In this document: positions 23,712 through 32,424 of the stretch, piece by piece
How positions within the stretch are numbered: the stretch's first letter is position 1
How the letters are laid out: each line of letters opens with the position of its first letter
Origin: Pseudomonas sp. BSw22131
Lineage (GTDB): Bacteria; Pseudomonadota; Gammaproteobacteria; Pseudomonadales; Pseudomonadaceae
Length of the DNA stretch: 64,000 bases
Direction of reading: 5' to 3'
Assembly: GCF_026810445.1 (NCBI RefSeq)
Contig: NZ_CP113949.1
Coordinates: 1,178,001 to 1,242,000, forward strand
Program-made: the position numbers and the translations under genes
Notes under the pieces: generated by a model
What the model was told of the DNA's origin: nothing
Database searches by the model: none
What the model saw: only the letters and a program-made list of their open reading frames with translations

Positions 23712-26096
23712 TTGAGACACTGGATCGGTGGAGGCGCATTCGCGCTCTGGAGCCTGTGTGCACAGGCCGCCGAGCCTACGTTCAGCTTTTCGATTTCGGC
23801 CAGGCCCTTGCCGCAAGCGCTCAGTGAGTTCACCCGTGTCACCGGGTTGAGCGTCGTCTACACCCAGGAAACGCCCTACGCGATCAATGCTCCCGCACTC
23901 AACGGCGCATTCAGCCCGGAACAGGCGTTGAAAACCCTGCTGGGCACGTCCGGACTCACCTATCGCCGCGCAACCCCGCACACCTTCACCCTCGAGCCTG
24001 TCGCGGGTCAGTCAGGTGCGATCACGTTGCAGGCAACGAATATCGATTCGCGGGTGCAATCGCCCACCCTCGATCAACCGCCATCCGCCAACTCGGTCTC
24101 GCGCTCGTCGGCATCGACGCTCGATACGCCGCAAGCCATCAGCGTGGTGCCAGCTCAAGTGCTGCGCGACCAAGCGCCGCGCAACCTCGACGATGCCCTG
24201 AGCAATGTCAGCGGCGTCACCCAGGGCAACACGCTGGGTAGCACGCAAGACACGCTGATGAAGCGCGGTTTTGGTGATAACCGCGACGGGTCGATCATGC
24301 GCGATAGCATGCCCGTGGTGCAGGGCCGCAGCCTCAATGCCACAGCTGAACGGGTCGAAGTGCTCAAAGGCCCTTCGACCTTGTTGTATGGCATTCAGGA
24401 CCCGGGCGGCGTGGTCAATGTGGTCAGCAAACGTCCGCAGATGACGGCCTATCACGCACTGACCGCACGCGGTTCGACCTTTGGCGACGGTAAAAGCGGC
24501 AGCGGCGGTACGCTCGACAGCACCGGGCCGCTGGGTGAGCCGGGTCAGGAGGGGCAGGGCTTGGCTTATCGCCTGATCGTCGATCATGAAGACGAGGATT
24601 ACTGGCGCAATTTTGGTGTGCATCGCGAGTCGCTGGTGGCGCCATCGCTGGCCTGGTATGGCGATACCACGCAGTTACTCGGCGCTTACGAACACCGTGA
24701 ATTTGTCTACCCATTCGATCGCGGTACGGCCATTGATCCCGGCATCGGTCACCCCTTGGACATTCCCGCCACGCGTCGGCTGGACGAGCCGTTCAACAAT
24801 ATGGAAGGGCGTTCGGATCTGTATCGCTTCGAGGCCGATCATCAATTCGATGACAACTGGAAAGGCCATCTGGGGTACAGCTACAACCGCGAAACCTACG
24901 ACGCCAGTCAGGTGCGGATCACAGCGGTCAATCCGGCGACCGGCACGTTGACCCGCTCCATGGACGGCACTGGCGGCGCACTGAGTACCGACCGCTTCAC
25001 CACACTGACAGTGAGCGGCAGCCCAGAGTGGCTGGGGATGCAGCACGATGTACTGGTGGGCATCGACGACGAGTACCGCAAGATTTATCGCGGCGAGCTG
25101 ATTCGTCAGAAAAGCCAGACCACCTTCAGCTACGTGGATCCGGTCTACGGTCTGGAAACGCAGGGCAGCACTATTAGCCTGCCCGACAGCAACCAGAGCG
25201 ATGTGCTGCGCAGCGATTCTGTGTTCGCGCAGGACTCGATCCATCTGGACGAACACTGGATTTTGGTGGCGGGCGCGCGTTTTCAGACGTACGACCAGCT
25301 CGCCGGTAAAGGACGGCCGTTTACCGTCAATACCCATCTCAACGGCCAAAAGTGGATACCGCGCGCGGGCCTGGTGTACCGCGTCGACGATGAACTGTCG
25401 TTTTACGGCAGTTACACCGAGTCGTTCAAACCCAATTCCAGCATCGCTGCGCTGGCGGGTGGCACGACGCTGGACTCGGGCACGCTGCCCGAGCAGGCCA
25501 AATCCTGGGAACTGGGCGCCAAGTGGGAGGTGCCGGGCGGGATGAGCGCCAATCTGGCACTGTTCGATATCAAGAAACGCAACGTACTGGTCGCCAATTT
25601 CGATTCGCTCACGGCGTCCACTGTTTACAGCACCGCGGGGGAGGTGCGTTCGCGAGGGCTTGAACTGGATGTCAGCGGGGAAGTGTCCGAACGCTGGAGC
25701 ATGATGGGCAGCTACGCGTTGACCGACGCTCAGGTGACGACGGACCCGTTGCTTGAGGGCAATCGTTTGCAGAATGTACCCAGGCACAGCGGCTCATTGT
25801 CGGCGGTGTATGACGTGGGTTCAGTGATCGGTGGCGACCGTTTGCGGCTGGGCGCGGGCGCGCATTACGTCGGTGAGCGGGCGGGCAACCCGGATAACGA
25901 CTTCAGCCTGCCCGGCTACACAGTCGCCGACGCGTTTGCCACTTATGAAACAAAACTCGAAGGACAGAAGGTCGAGATTCAGCTCAACGTCAAAAACCTG
26001 TTTGACCGCACGTATTACAGCTCTGCGGTGAGCCGGTATTTTGTGTCGATAGGCGATGCCCGGCAGATACAGATCGCGACGACCCTGGAGTTTTAA
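23712..26096 (+). CDS. TonB-dependent siderophore receptor with STN signalling domain
   Basis: A 794-residue outer-membrane receptor. A signal peptide (to about residue 20) precedes an STN domain (about 24-98: RPLPQALSEFTRVTGLSVVY), the plug (QAISVVPAQVLRDQ, NVSGVTQGNTLG, RVEVLKGPSTLLYGIQDPGG) and a barrel ending TTLEF. The plug motifs are those of the hydroxamate-siderophore group (FhuE/FoxA/FpvA-like); the exact ligand cannot be read. No in-frame ATG exists near the start; a TTG at 23712 after GAGAGAGGGAAG gives a proper signal peptide. Its transcription should depend on the sigma factor encoded at 22044. Confidence 0.93.
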   Translation: MRHWIGGGAFALWSLCAQAAEPTFSFSISARPLPQALSEFTRVTGLSVVYTQETPYAINAPALNGAFSPEQALKTLLGTSGLTYRRATPHTFTLEPVAGQSGAITLQATNIDSRVQSPTLDQPPSANSVSRSSASTLDTPQAISVVPAQVLRDQAPRNLDDALSNVSGVTQGNTLGSTQDTLMKRGFGDNRDGSIMRDSMPVVQGRSLNATAERVEVLKGPSTLLYGIQDPGGVVNVVSKRPQMTAYHALTARGSTFGDGKSGSGGTLDSTGPLGEPGQEGQGLAYRLIVDHEDEDYWRNFGVHRESLVAPSLAWYGDTTQLLGAYEHREFVYPFDRGTAIDPGIGHPLDIPATRRLDEPFNNMEGRSDLYRFEADHQFDDNWKGHLGYSYNRETYDASQVRITAVNPATGTLTRSMDGTGGALSTDRFTTLTVSGSPEWLGMQHDVLVGIDDEYRKIYRGELIRQKSQTTFSYVDPVYGLETQGSTISLPDSNQSDVLRSDSVFAQDSIHLDEHWILVAGARFQTYDQLAGKGRPFTVNTHLNGQKWIPRAGLVYRVDDELSFYGSYTESFKPNSSIAALAGGTTLDSGTLPEQAKSWELGAKWEVPGGMSANLALFDIKKRNVLVANFDSLTASTVYSTAGEVRSRGLELDVSGEVSERWSMMGSYALTDAQVTTDPLLEGNRLQNVPRHSGSLSAVYDVGSVIGGDRLRLGAGAHYVGERAGNPDNDFSLPGYTVADAFATYETKLEGQKVEIQLNVKNLFDRTYYSSAVSRYFVSIGDARQIQIATTLEF

Positions 26097-26244
26097 AGGG
26101 CACCTGCAGCTCTGACATCAAACACTTCGCGCCCATCGCGGCCTCGCCCAGGCTCGTCAACTCCTACAGATTTTGTGGCGTTTGCCAGATTTGGCTCGCG
26201 GTCAAGTCTGTCCCGGGGAGTGGGCGACTCCTACAGACTGTGGC

Positions 26245-26320
26245 TCTGTAGGCGCGAATTCATTCGCGCGGCTATGGGGCGGGTTCAACGCTCAGGGCCC
26301 GCTTCGCCAACAATTGAGCA
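26245..26320. repeat. REPIN-like palindrome pair (GCGAATTCATTCGC type)
   Basis: The left arm contains TGTAGGCGCGAATTCATTCG and the right arm CGCTTCGCCAACAATTG, resembling the units at 27240, 28347 and 62390. It sits between the convergent receptor and AraC-type regulator genes. Confidence 0.65.
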
Positions 26321-26341
26321 CTTACGGCCTTGCGGGGTGCG

Positions 26342-27214
26342 TCAGGCGAACGCCAGCCGATAGGCGCCCGGCGTTGCGCCAACGGCCTGCCGAAAGCGGT
26401 TGCTGAAATGGCTGGCACTGGCGAAGCCGCAGTCCATGGCGATTTCGCCGAACGCCAGACGCGTGTTGCGCAGCAGTTCACGTGCGCGAAACAGACGCCG
26501 CGCCAGCAGATACTGATGAGGCGGCAAGCCGAAGCTTTCGCGAAACATCCGGGCAAAATGGTATTCGGACAACGCACACAACGCGGCCAGTTGCCCCAGG
26601 CTAAGTGGCTCGGCCAATTGGTTATCGATGAACTCGATCAACTGACGCCGAAGGTGCGGCGCCAGCCCGCCTTTCAAGCGCAGACCGTCGCGCTTGCCCA
26701 CTTGATTGAGGACCGTGTGGCTGAGCATTTCGTGCGCCAGGCTGCTGGTCAGCAGGCGCTCGCCAGGCTCGTTCCAGTTCATTCGTATCAGCTGCTGGAA
26801 GCGCAGGGCTTGCGGTGCATCCTCCAGAAACGTGGCTTCGCGCAGTGCCAGTTCACGGGGTTCCTTGTCGAGCATCGTCACGCAGGTGAGTGCGAACTGC
26901 TCAGGGCTGATGTACAGATGCGCGAGGCGGATTTCGCCGTTGATAACCCACGCTGATTGATGACCTGCGGGCAGAATGCACAGTTTCCCCGGCGAACCTT
27001 TGTTGCCCGGCTGGTCGCGCCGAAACGTGCCCAGACCGCCGTCGATGTAGCACGACAGCGTGTGGTGACTAGGCGCCTGATATTCCTGGGCGTCGTGCCG
27101 GTTATTCCATAACGCCGCCACCGTCCCGTCGCCCAGCGAAGCGCTCTGCTCAAGTTGAGCATTGGGCGAGCTGTTCAGGGACTGAAACACCTGGAGGGTT
27201 TCTAGGGGCGGCAT
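26342..27214 (-). CDS. AraC-family transcriptional regulator
   Basis: A 290-residue regulator. The N-terminal half is a cupin-like sensing domain (HHTLSCYIDGGLG, PAGHQSAWVINGEIR); the C-terminal 100 residues form two helix-turn-helix units: LGQLAALCALSEYHFARMF and EIAMDCGFASASHFSNRF, ending in GATPGAYRL. The inducer is unknown. It is divergent from the EamA exporter gene at 27442, which it may control, with a REPIN in between. Confidence 0.92.
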   Translation of the reverse strand: MPPLETLQVFQSLNSSPNAQLEQSASLGDGTVAALWNNRHDAQEYQAPSHHTLSCYIDGGLGTFRRDQPGNKGSPGKLCILPAGHQSAWVINGEIRLAHLYISPEQFALTCVTMLDKEPRELALREATFLEDAPQALRFQQLIRMNWNEPGERLLTSSLAHEMLSHTVLNQVGKRDGLRLKGGLAPHLRRQLIEFIDNQLAEPLSLGQLAALCALSEYHFARMFRESFGLPPHQYLLARRLFRARELLRNTRLAFGEIAMDCGFASASHFSNRFRQAVGATPGAYRLAFA

Positions 27215-27239
27215 GGGATCTCGGTTCGGGTGTGTTTCT

Positions 27240-27317
27240 GCAGGAGCCAGCTTGTTGGCCAGACGGATTACGCGCTGATCACCCAGGCCGCCTCGCGAGT
27301 AAATTCGCGCCTACAAA
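27240..27317. repeat. REPIN-like palindrome pair
   Basis: The left arm CAGGAGCCAGCTTGTTGGCC and the right arm CGCCTCGCGAGTAAATTCGC belong to two related REP variants placed head to head. The unit lies in the AraC/EamA intergenic region. Confidence 0.65.
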
Positions 27318-27441
27318 CGGGTTAGAAGCATCCTACGCTGTAGCGCCCACGCTGCCAGCCACCTGCCGATCAAATGCGCAAGATTGTGCAAGTGCGCGAC
27401 GAGGCGGTTGTCCAGACTGGCGCCTCATCAAGGAGCCCGCC

Positions 27442-28341
27442 ATGAACCTCTCGCTGTATCTGCTGACCGTGTTGATCTGGGGCACCACCTGGATTGCCTT
27501 GAAACTTCAATTGGGTGAGGTGGCGATCCCGGTTTCCATCGTTTACCGCTTTGGACTGGCGGCGTTGATCCTGTTTGCGGTGTTGCTGATCAGCCGCAGA
27601 CTTCAACCGGTCAATCGTCGCGGACAGCTGATTTGCCTCGCTCAGGGGCTGTGTCTGTTCTGCGTCAACTTTGTGTGCTTCTGCACCGCGAGTCAGTGGA
27701 TCCCCAGCGGGTTGATTGCGGTGGTGTTTTCCACCGCTACGTTGTGGAACGCGCTGAATGCCCGGATTTTCTTCAAGCAGAAGGTCGCACGCAACGTGAT
27801 AACCGGCGGCGCAGTGGGGCTGGTGGGATTGGCCTGCATGTTCTGGCCCGAGCTGTCCGGCCATGCCGCGAGCCCCGAAACCCTTCTCGGTCTGGGCCTG
27901 GCGCTGTTGGGGACTTTGTGTTTTTCCGCAGGGAACATGTTGTCCAGCCTGCAACAGAAGGCCGGATTGCGCCCACTGACCACCAACGCTTACGGCATGT
28001 TGTATGGCGCGGCGATGCTCAGCATTTATTGCGTGATCAGCGGCACGCCATTCGCCTTTGAGTGGAACACGCGTTACGTGGGGTCGCTGTTGTATCTGGT
28101 GATTCCGGGGTCAGTGATCGGTTTTACCGCCTACCTGACGCTCGTCGGGCGCATGGGGCCGGAGCGCGCGGCGTACTGCACCGTCTTGTTCCCTGTGGTG
28201 GCGCTGAATGTCTCGGCGCTTTTTGAGGGCTACCAATGGACCACGCCGGCATTGATGGGGCTGGTACTGGTGATGGTTGGAAACGTGCTGGTCTTCAGAA
28301 AGCCCAAAGCGCTGGTGCCGGTGGGGGGCAAGCTGGCGTGA
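27442..28341 (+). CDS. EamA-family (DMT) transporter
   Basis: A 299-residue inner-membrane protein with about ten hydrophobic helices in two EamA repeats. The first begins LLTVLIWGTTWIALKLQLG and includes VYRFGLAALILFAVLL; the second includes NAYGMLYGAAMLSIYCV and PERAAYCTVLFPVVALN. This is the drug/metabolite transporter superfamily, usually exporters of amino acids or small metabolites; substrate unknown. The ATG at 27442 follows AAGGAG. The open frame upstream to 27232 lies in the REPIN and is not used. Confidence 0.9.
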   Translation: MNLSLYLLTVLIWGTTWIALKLQLGEVAIPVSIVYRFGLAALILFAVLLISRRLQPVNRRGQLICLAQGLCLFCVNFVCFCTASQWIPSGLIAVVFSTATLWNALNARIFFKQKVARNVITGGAVGLVGLACMFWPELSGHAASPETLLGLGLALLGTLCFSAGNMLSSLQQKAGLRPLTTNAYGMLYGAAMLSIYCVISGTPFAFEWNTRYVGSLLYLVIPGSVIGFTAYLTLVGRMGPERAAYCTVLFPVVALNVSALFEGYQWTTPALMGLVLVMVGNVLVFRKPKALVPVGGKLA

Positions 28342-28346
28342 TCTCT

Positions 28347-28425
28347 CTGTAGGAGCGAATTCATTCGCGAGGCGCCATAACGGTTTTGGCCGAAGAGACG
28401 CCTCGCCAACAAGTTGGCTACAGAG
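28347..28425. repeat. REPIN
   Basis: The arms TGTAGGAGCGAATTCATTCG and GCCTCGCCAACAAGTTGGCT face each other between the convergent EamA and hydroxyacid-dehydrogenase genes. Confidence 0.7.
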
Positions 28426-28448
28426 ATTGTGCGTTCCTGATGGCGCGA

Positions 28449-29423
28449 TCAGCCTTTCCAGACCTGCTGATTCACCAGGTCCTGCGGCTTCTCGCCCAGC
28501 AGCGCGGCGCGCAGGTTTGCGTAGGCGCGGTCGGCCATGGCCTGACGGGTTTCCGTGGTCGCGGAGCCGATGTGCGGCAGTGTCACCGCGTTGCTCAGTT
28601 GGTAGAGCGGCGACTCAGCCATTGGCTCTTTCTCATACACGTCGAGCCCGGCGCCGCGAATCGTCCCGTCCTGCAGCGCCTTGATCAGCGCCGGCTCGTC
28701 GACAATTGGCCCGCGTGCGATGTTGATGAGGATTGCGCTTTTCTTCATCAGCGACAGCTCGTGCGTGCTGATCATGTGCTGGGTCTTCTCGCTCAACGGC
28801 ACTACGAGGCAAACAAAGTCTGCTTCTGCCAACAGTTGATCCAGCGTCCGAAATTGTGCGCCCAGCTCTTGCTCGACCTCGGTCTTGCGGCTGTTGCCGC
28901 TGTAGATGATTGGCATGTTGAACCCCAGACGACCGCGACGCGCAACCGCTGCGCCGATGTTGCCCATGCCGACAATCCCAAGCGTTTTGCCATGCACATC
29001 GGTGCCGAAGTGCGGCGCCTCAATGCTGCGTTTCCAGTTGCCGGCTTTGGTCCAGGCGTCCAGTTCGGCGACGCGGCGGGCGCTGCTCATGATCAATGAG
29101 AAGCCCAGGTCGGCAGTGCTTTCGGTCAGCACGTCCGGGGTGTTGGTCAGCATGATCCCGCGTTCGCTCAGGTAACCGACGTCGTAGTTGTCGTAACCGA
29201 CCGAGATGCTCGACACCACTTCCAGCTGCGTGGCATTGGCCAGTTGTTCACGTCCCAGCGCACGGCCTGCGCCGATCATGCCGTGGGCGTGCGGCAGCGC
29301 TTCGTCGAATTGTTGATTGAGGTCGCCTTTTTTCGGATCGGGGATGATCACGTTGAAATCTTGCAGCAGGCGCTCGGCCATTTCAGGGGATACGCGGCTG
29401 AAGGCAAGGACGGTCTTTTTCAT
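28449..29423 (-). CDS. ghrB: D-2-hydroxyacid dehydrogenase (glyoxylate/2-ketogluconate reductase, GhrB-like)
   Basis: A 324-residue enzyme that reduces glyoxylate, hydroxypyruvate or 2-ketogluconate using NAD(P)H. Visible are SISVGYDNYDV in the substrate domain, the cofactor motif GIVGMGNIGAAVARR (about residues 149-163), and the catalytic triad: Arg in NIARGPIVDE, Glu in DVYEKEP, and His in LPHIGSATTETR. The closest named type is GhrB/TkrA. The gene is a single unit bounded by REPINs on both sides. Confidence 0.9.
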   Translation of the reverse strand: MKKTVLAFSRVSPEMAERLLQDFNVIIPDPKKGDLNQQFDEALPHAHGMIGAGRALGREQLANATQLEVVSSISVGYDNYDVGYLSERGIMLTNTPDVLTESTADLGFSLIMSSARRVAELDAWTKAGNWKRSIEAPHFGTDVHGKTLGIVGMGNIGAAVARRGRLGFNMPIIYSGNSRKTEVEQELGAQFRTLDQLLAEADFVCLVVPLSEKTQHMISTHELSLMKKSAILINIARGPIVDEPALIKALQDGTIRGAGLDVYEKEPMAESPLYQLSNAVTLPHIGSATTETRQAMADRAYANLRAALLGEKPQDLVNQQVWKG

Positions 29424-29519
29424 CGGATAGCTTCTCTCGGGCGGTTCGGATGGAAAGTGCGTAGCACGCTAACATTCTTGCCGCAGGATTGGCAGCGGGA
29501 GGCGGTGCCTTGTCCGATT

Positions 29520-29609
29520 GTGGGAGGGAGCTTGCTCGCGATGAGGCCGGTCCAGCTGACAGATCTTTGTCGGATCTGGTTTTTATCGCGAGCAAGCTTC
29601 CTCCCACAC
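29520..29609. repeat. REPIN (GCGAGCAAGCT type)
   Basis: GTGGGAGGGAGCTTGCTCGC at the left is matched by ATCGCGAGCAAGCTTCCTCC at the right, about 90 bases overall. It lies between ghrB and the LysR-type gene. Confidence 0.8.
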
Positions 29610-29626
29610 AAGCAGTTGCTTAGTCG

Positions 29627-30574
29627 TCAGACCGACTCAAGCAACGCGTGCGTCTGCAAATCCGCTTCGTGCGCCGCCATGATCTCCGGCAGTGAACCGC
29701 GCAGGTATTCGACCCACGTCTTGATCTTTGCATCCAGGTACTGGCGCGAAGGGTAGATGGCGTAGAGGTTCAGCTCATGGGAGCGATATTGCGGCAACAC
29801 CCGCACCAGCGTGCCGTTTCGCAGGCCTTCGATAGCCGAATAGATCGGTAAAATACCAATGCCCATGCCGCTGCTTATCGCCGCTGTCATAGCATCGGCG
29901 GAGTTCACCAGAAACGGCGAACTGGCGATGGTGACCATCTCCTGGCCATCCGGACCATCAAATGCCCATTTCTCCAGCGGAAAAACCGGGCTGACCAGCC
30001 GCAGGCACGCGTGATTCAACAGGTCCGCTGGTTTATGGGCCATGCCAAACGCTTTGACGTAAGCGGGCGAGGCGCAGACGATGCTGTACGTGATGCCCAG
30101 GCGCTGAGAGACGAAGCCCGAGTCCGGGAGTTCGCTGGCCAGCACGATCGACACGTCGTAACCCTCTTCGAGCAAGTCCGGCACGCGGTTGGTCATGGTC
30201 AGGTCGAACGAGACGTCCGGGTGATTACGTCGATAACGCGCAATAGCGTCGATCACATAATGTTGGCCAACGCCGGTCATCGAATGCACCTTGAGCTGTC
30301 CGGCAGGGCGCGCATGGGCGTCGCTGGCTTCGGCTTCGGCTTCCTCGACATAGCCCAGAATCTGTTCGCAACGCAGCAAGTAGCGCTTGCCGGCTTCAGT
30401 CAGGGCGATCCGTCGTGTGGTGCGGTTGAGCAACCGTGTTTGCAGGTGTGCTTCAAGATTGGAGACTGCACGCGAAACGTTTGCGGTGGTGGTGTCCAGC
30501 TGAACTGCTGCCGCAGTGAAGCTGCCCGCTTGTGCTACGCAACTGAAGGCGCGCATGTTTTGCAGAGTGTCCAT
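29627..30574 (-). CDS. LysR-family transcriptional regulator
   Basis: A 315-residue LysR-type regulator. The N-terminal winged HTH reads MRAFSCVAQAGSFTAAAVQL and ANVSRAVSNLEAHLQTRLLN (about residues 7-55); the rest is the two-lobed effector-binding domain. It is divergent from the outer-membrane efflux gene at 30756 with 181 bases between, the usual arrangement for a regulator of the adjacent operon (compare AaeR beside aaeXAB). The effector is inferred to be an aromatic or similar exported compound. Confidence 0.92.
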   Translation of the reverse strand: MDTLQNMRAFSCVAQAGSFTAAAVQLDTTTANVSRAVSNLEAHLQTRLLNRTTRRIALTEAGKRYLLRCEQILGYVEEAEAEASDAHARPAGQLKVHSMTGVGQHYVIDAIARYRRNHPDVSFDLTMTNRVPDLLEEGYDVSIVLASELPDSGFVSQRLGITYSIVCASPAYVKAFGMAHKPADLLNHACLRLVSPVFPLEKWAFDGPDGQEMVTIASSPFLVNSADAMTAAISSGMGIGILPIYSAIEGLRNGTLVRVLPQYRSHELNLYAIYPSRQYLDAKIKTWVEYLRGSLPEIMAAHEADLQTHALLESV

Positions 30575-30755
30575 TGGCCGTTCTCTGGTGAGATAGCAAA
30601 TTGTGACATGAAGTTACTTATCCGTGTCAGCCTTGCCGCAGGATTATCCTCCGTTCGGTAACAAAGAATCACAAAACTCCCCGCTTATCGCCGTCCCGGA
30701 CGCATCCTAGAATCGCGGCTCGATTCATGCCCCCTTTCATCCAGGTAATGCAGCT

Positions 30756-32267
30756 GTGCCGCGTCGCATCATCAGAGTGCTCAAGCCCCTTACTGTCTGG
30801 GGCTTATCGTTAGTTATCAGCGGCTGCATCGGAACGGGCGGGATTGCACCTCAAGACAGCGCATTGCCAGCCAATGCGCTGGCCACCGATGAGGCCATCG
30901 AGCACGCCGCGCAAGATGCTCACTGGCCCGCAGGTCAGTGGTGGCGAGCGTTTGGCGATGATCAGCTCAACCACTGGATCGACCTGGCGGCGCTAGGCAG
31001 CCCAAGCCTTGCGATGGCGGCGGCACGTGTGCGTCAGGCGAAGGCCATGGCCGGGCTGGCTGAATCTGCAGAATCGCTGCACATCAACGCCGACAGCACC
31101 TTCAAGCGCCACAACTGGCCGACGGATCAGTTCTATGGTCCGGGTGAGTTATCGAACACCAGCACGTGGGACAACAATGCGTCGCTGGGTCTGAGTTATT
31201 CCCTGGACCTGTGGGGCCGCGAGAGCAACAGCACCGAGCGTGCGCTGGACCTTGCACACCAGAGCGTTGCGCAGGAGCGGCAGGCGCAACTGGAGTTGCA
31301 GGACAATCTGGTCCGCGCCTACATCCAGTTCTCGCTCAATTACGCCCAGCGCGATATCGCTCAGGCAACGCTGACCCAGCAACAACAGATGCTCGATCTG
31401 GCTCAGCGCCGTTTGCAGGGCGGGATCGGCACGCACTTTGAGGTCAGTCAGGCTCAGACGCCACTCCCGGAAACCCATCGCCAGATCGACGCACTGGAGG
31501 AAGCGATTGCCCTGAGCCGCAATCAGATTGCAGCGCTTGCCGGCAAAGGCCCGGGGGAGGGCGCGCAGTTGCGACGCCCGACATTGTCGCTGCAAGCGCC
31601 GTTGACGTTGCCGTCGGTTCTGCCGGCCGAGTTGCTGGGGCAGCGTCCCGATGTGGTCGCGAGCCGCTGGCGCGTGGCGGCGCAGGCGCGGGGAATTGAC
31701 GTGGCGCACGCTGGTTTTTATCCCAACGTCGATCTGGTCGGCAGCCTCGGTTACATGGCCACGGGCGGCGGCATGCTGGAGTTTTTGGCTGGCAAGAAAT
31801 TCAACTACAGCGTTGGCCCCGCCGTCACGCTGCCGATCTTCGATGGCGGGCGGCTGCGTTCAGAGCTGGGCGAGGCCTCGGCTGGCTATGACGAGGCCGT
31901 TGCGCAGTACAACCAGACACTGGTGAATGCGCTCAAAAGTATTTCAGATCAGTTGATTCACCGTGCCTCGATGGACAAGCAGCAACGGTTCGCCGATGAG
32001 TCGGTGGCGGCTGCGCAGAAGACCTATGACATTGCGATGATTGCGTACAAACGCGGGCTGACCGATTACCTGAATGTGCTGAACTCGCAGACGCTGCTGT
32101 TTCACCAACAACAGGTGCAGCAACAGGTGCAGGCCGCGCGTTTGACGGTGCATGCCGAATTGGTGGTGGCGCTGGGCGGTGGCTTGATGGCGGGCAATGA
32201 CTCGCCGGCTGACGACAAGACCGTCGCGCCCAAGCCGCCCGCTATATTGGCAGTGTTTGAGCGGTGA
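30756..32267 (+). CDS. Outer-membrane efflux lipoprotein (NodT/OprM-type)
   Basis: A 503-residue outer-membrane factor of the TolC superfamily. The signal peptide ends in a lipobox (VISGC, Cys near residue 24). Two OEP repeats are seen: QWWRAFGDDQLNHWIDLA through YSLDLWGRESNSTERALD, and LLGQRPDVVASRWRVAAQAR through PIFDGGRLRSELGEA. It should form the outer-membrane channel for the FUSC/HlyD genes downstream. The GTG at 30756 is preceded by a weak AGGT. A REPIN separates it from the FUSC gene. Confidence 0.92.
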   Translation: MPRRIIRVLKPLTVWGLSLVISGCIGTGGIAPQDSALPANALATDEAIEHAAQDAHWPAGQWWRAFGDDQLNHWIDLAALGSPSLAMAAARVRQAKAMAGLAESAESLHINADSTFKRHNWPTDQFYGPGELSNTSTWDNNASLGLSYSLDLWGRESNSTERALDLAHQSVAQERQAQLELQDNLVRAYIQFSLNYAQRDIAQATLTQQQQMLDLAQRRLQGGIGTHFEVSQAQTPLPETHRQIDALEEAIALSRNQIAALAGKGPGEGAQLRRPTLSLQAPLTLPSVLPAELLGQRPDVVASRWRVAAQARGIDVAHAGFYPNVDLVGSLGYMATGGGMLEFLAGKKFNYSVGPAVTLPIFDGGRLRSELGEASAGYDEAVAQYNQTLVNALKSISDQLIHRASMDKQQRFADESVAAAQKTYDIAMIAYKRGLTDYLNVLNSQTLLFHQQQVQQQVQAARLTVHAELVVALGGGLMAGNDSPADDKTVAPKPPAILAVFER

Positions 32268-32299
32268 AGCAGATAGAGACCTGTCGCCGGTCACGGCGT

Positions 32300-32392
32300 C
32301 ATCGCGAGCAAGCTCCCTCCCACAGTGTGCACGCAGTGCCCGCTTTATCGGCCAGCGCAAAATTCAATGTGGGAGTGAGCTTGCTCGCGATG
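32300..32392. repeat. REPIN within the efflux gene cluster
   Basis: The arms ATCGCGAGCAAGCTCCCTCC and GTGGGAGTGAGCTTGCTCGC face each other; same family as 29520. It fills the gap between the outer-membrane factor and the FUSC gene, so it may separate their expression. Confidence 0.8.
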
Positions 32393-32424
32393 CAGTGTGC
32401 CGGTCACCTCAGGTCATGCACTGA

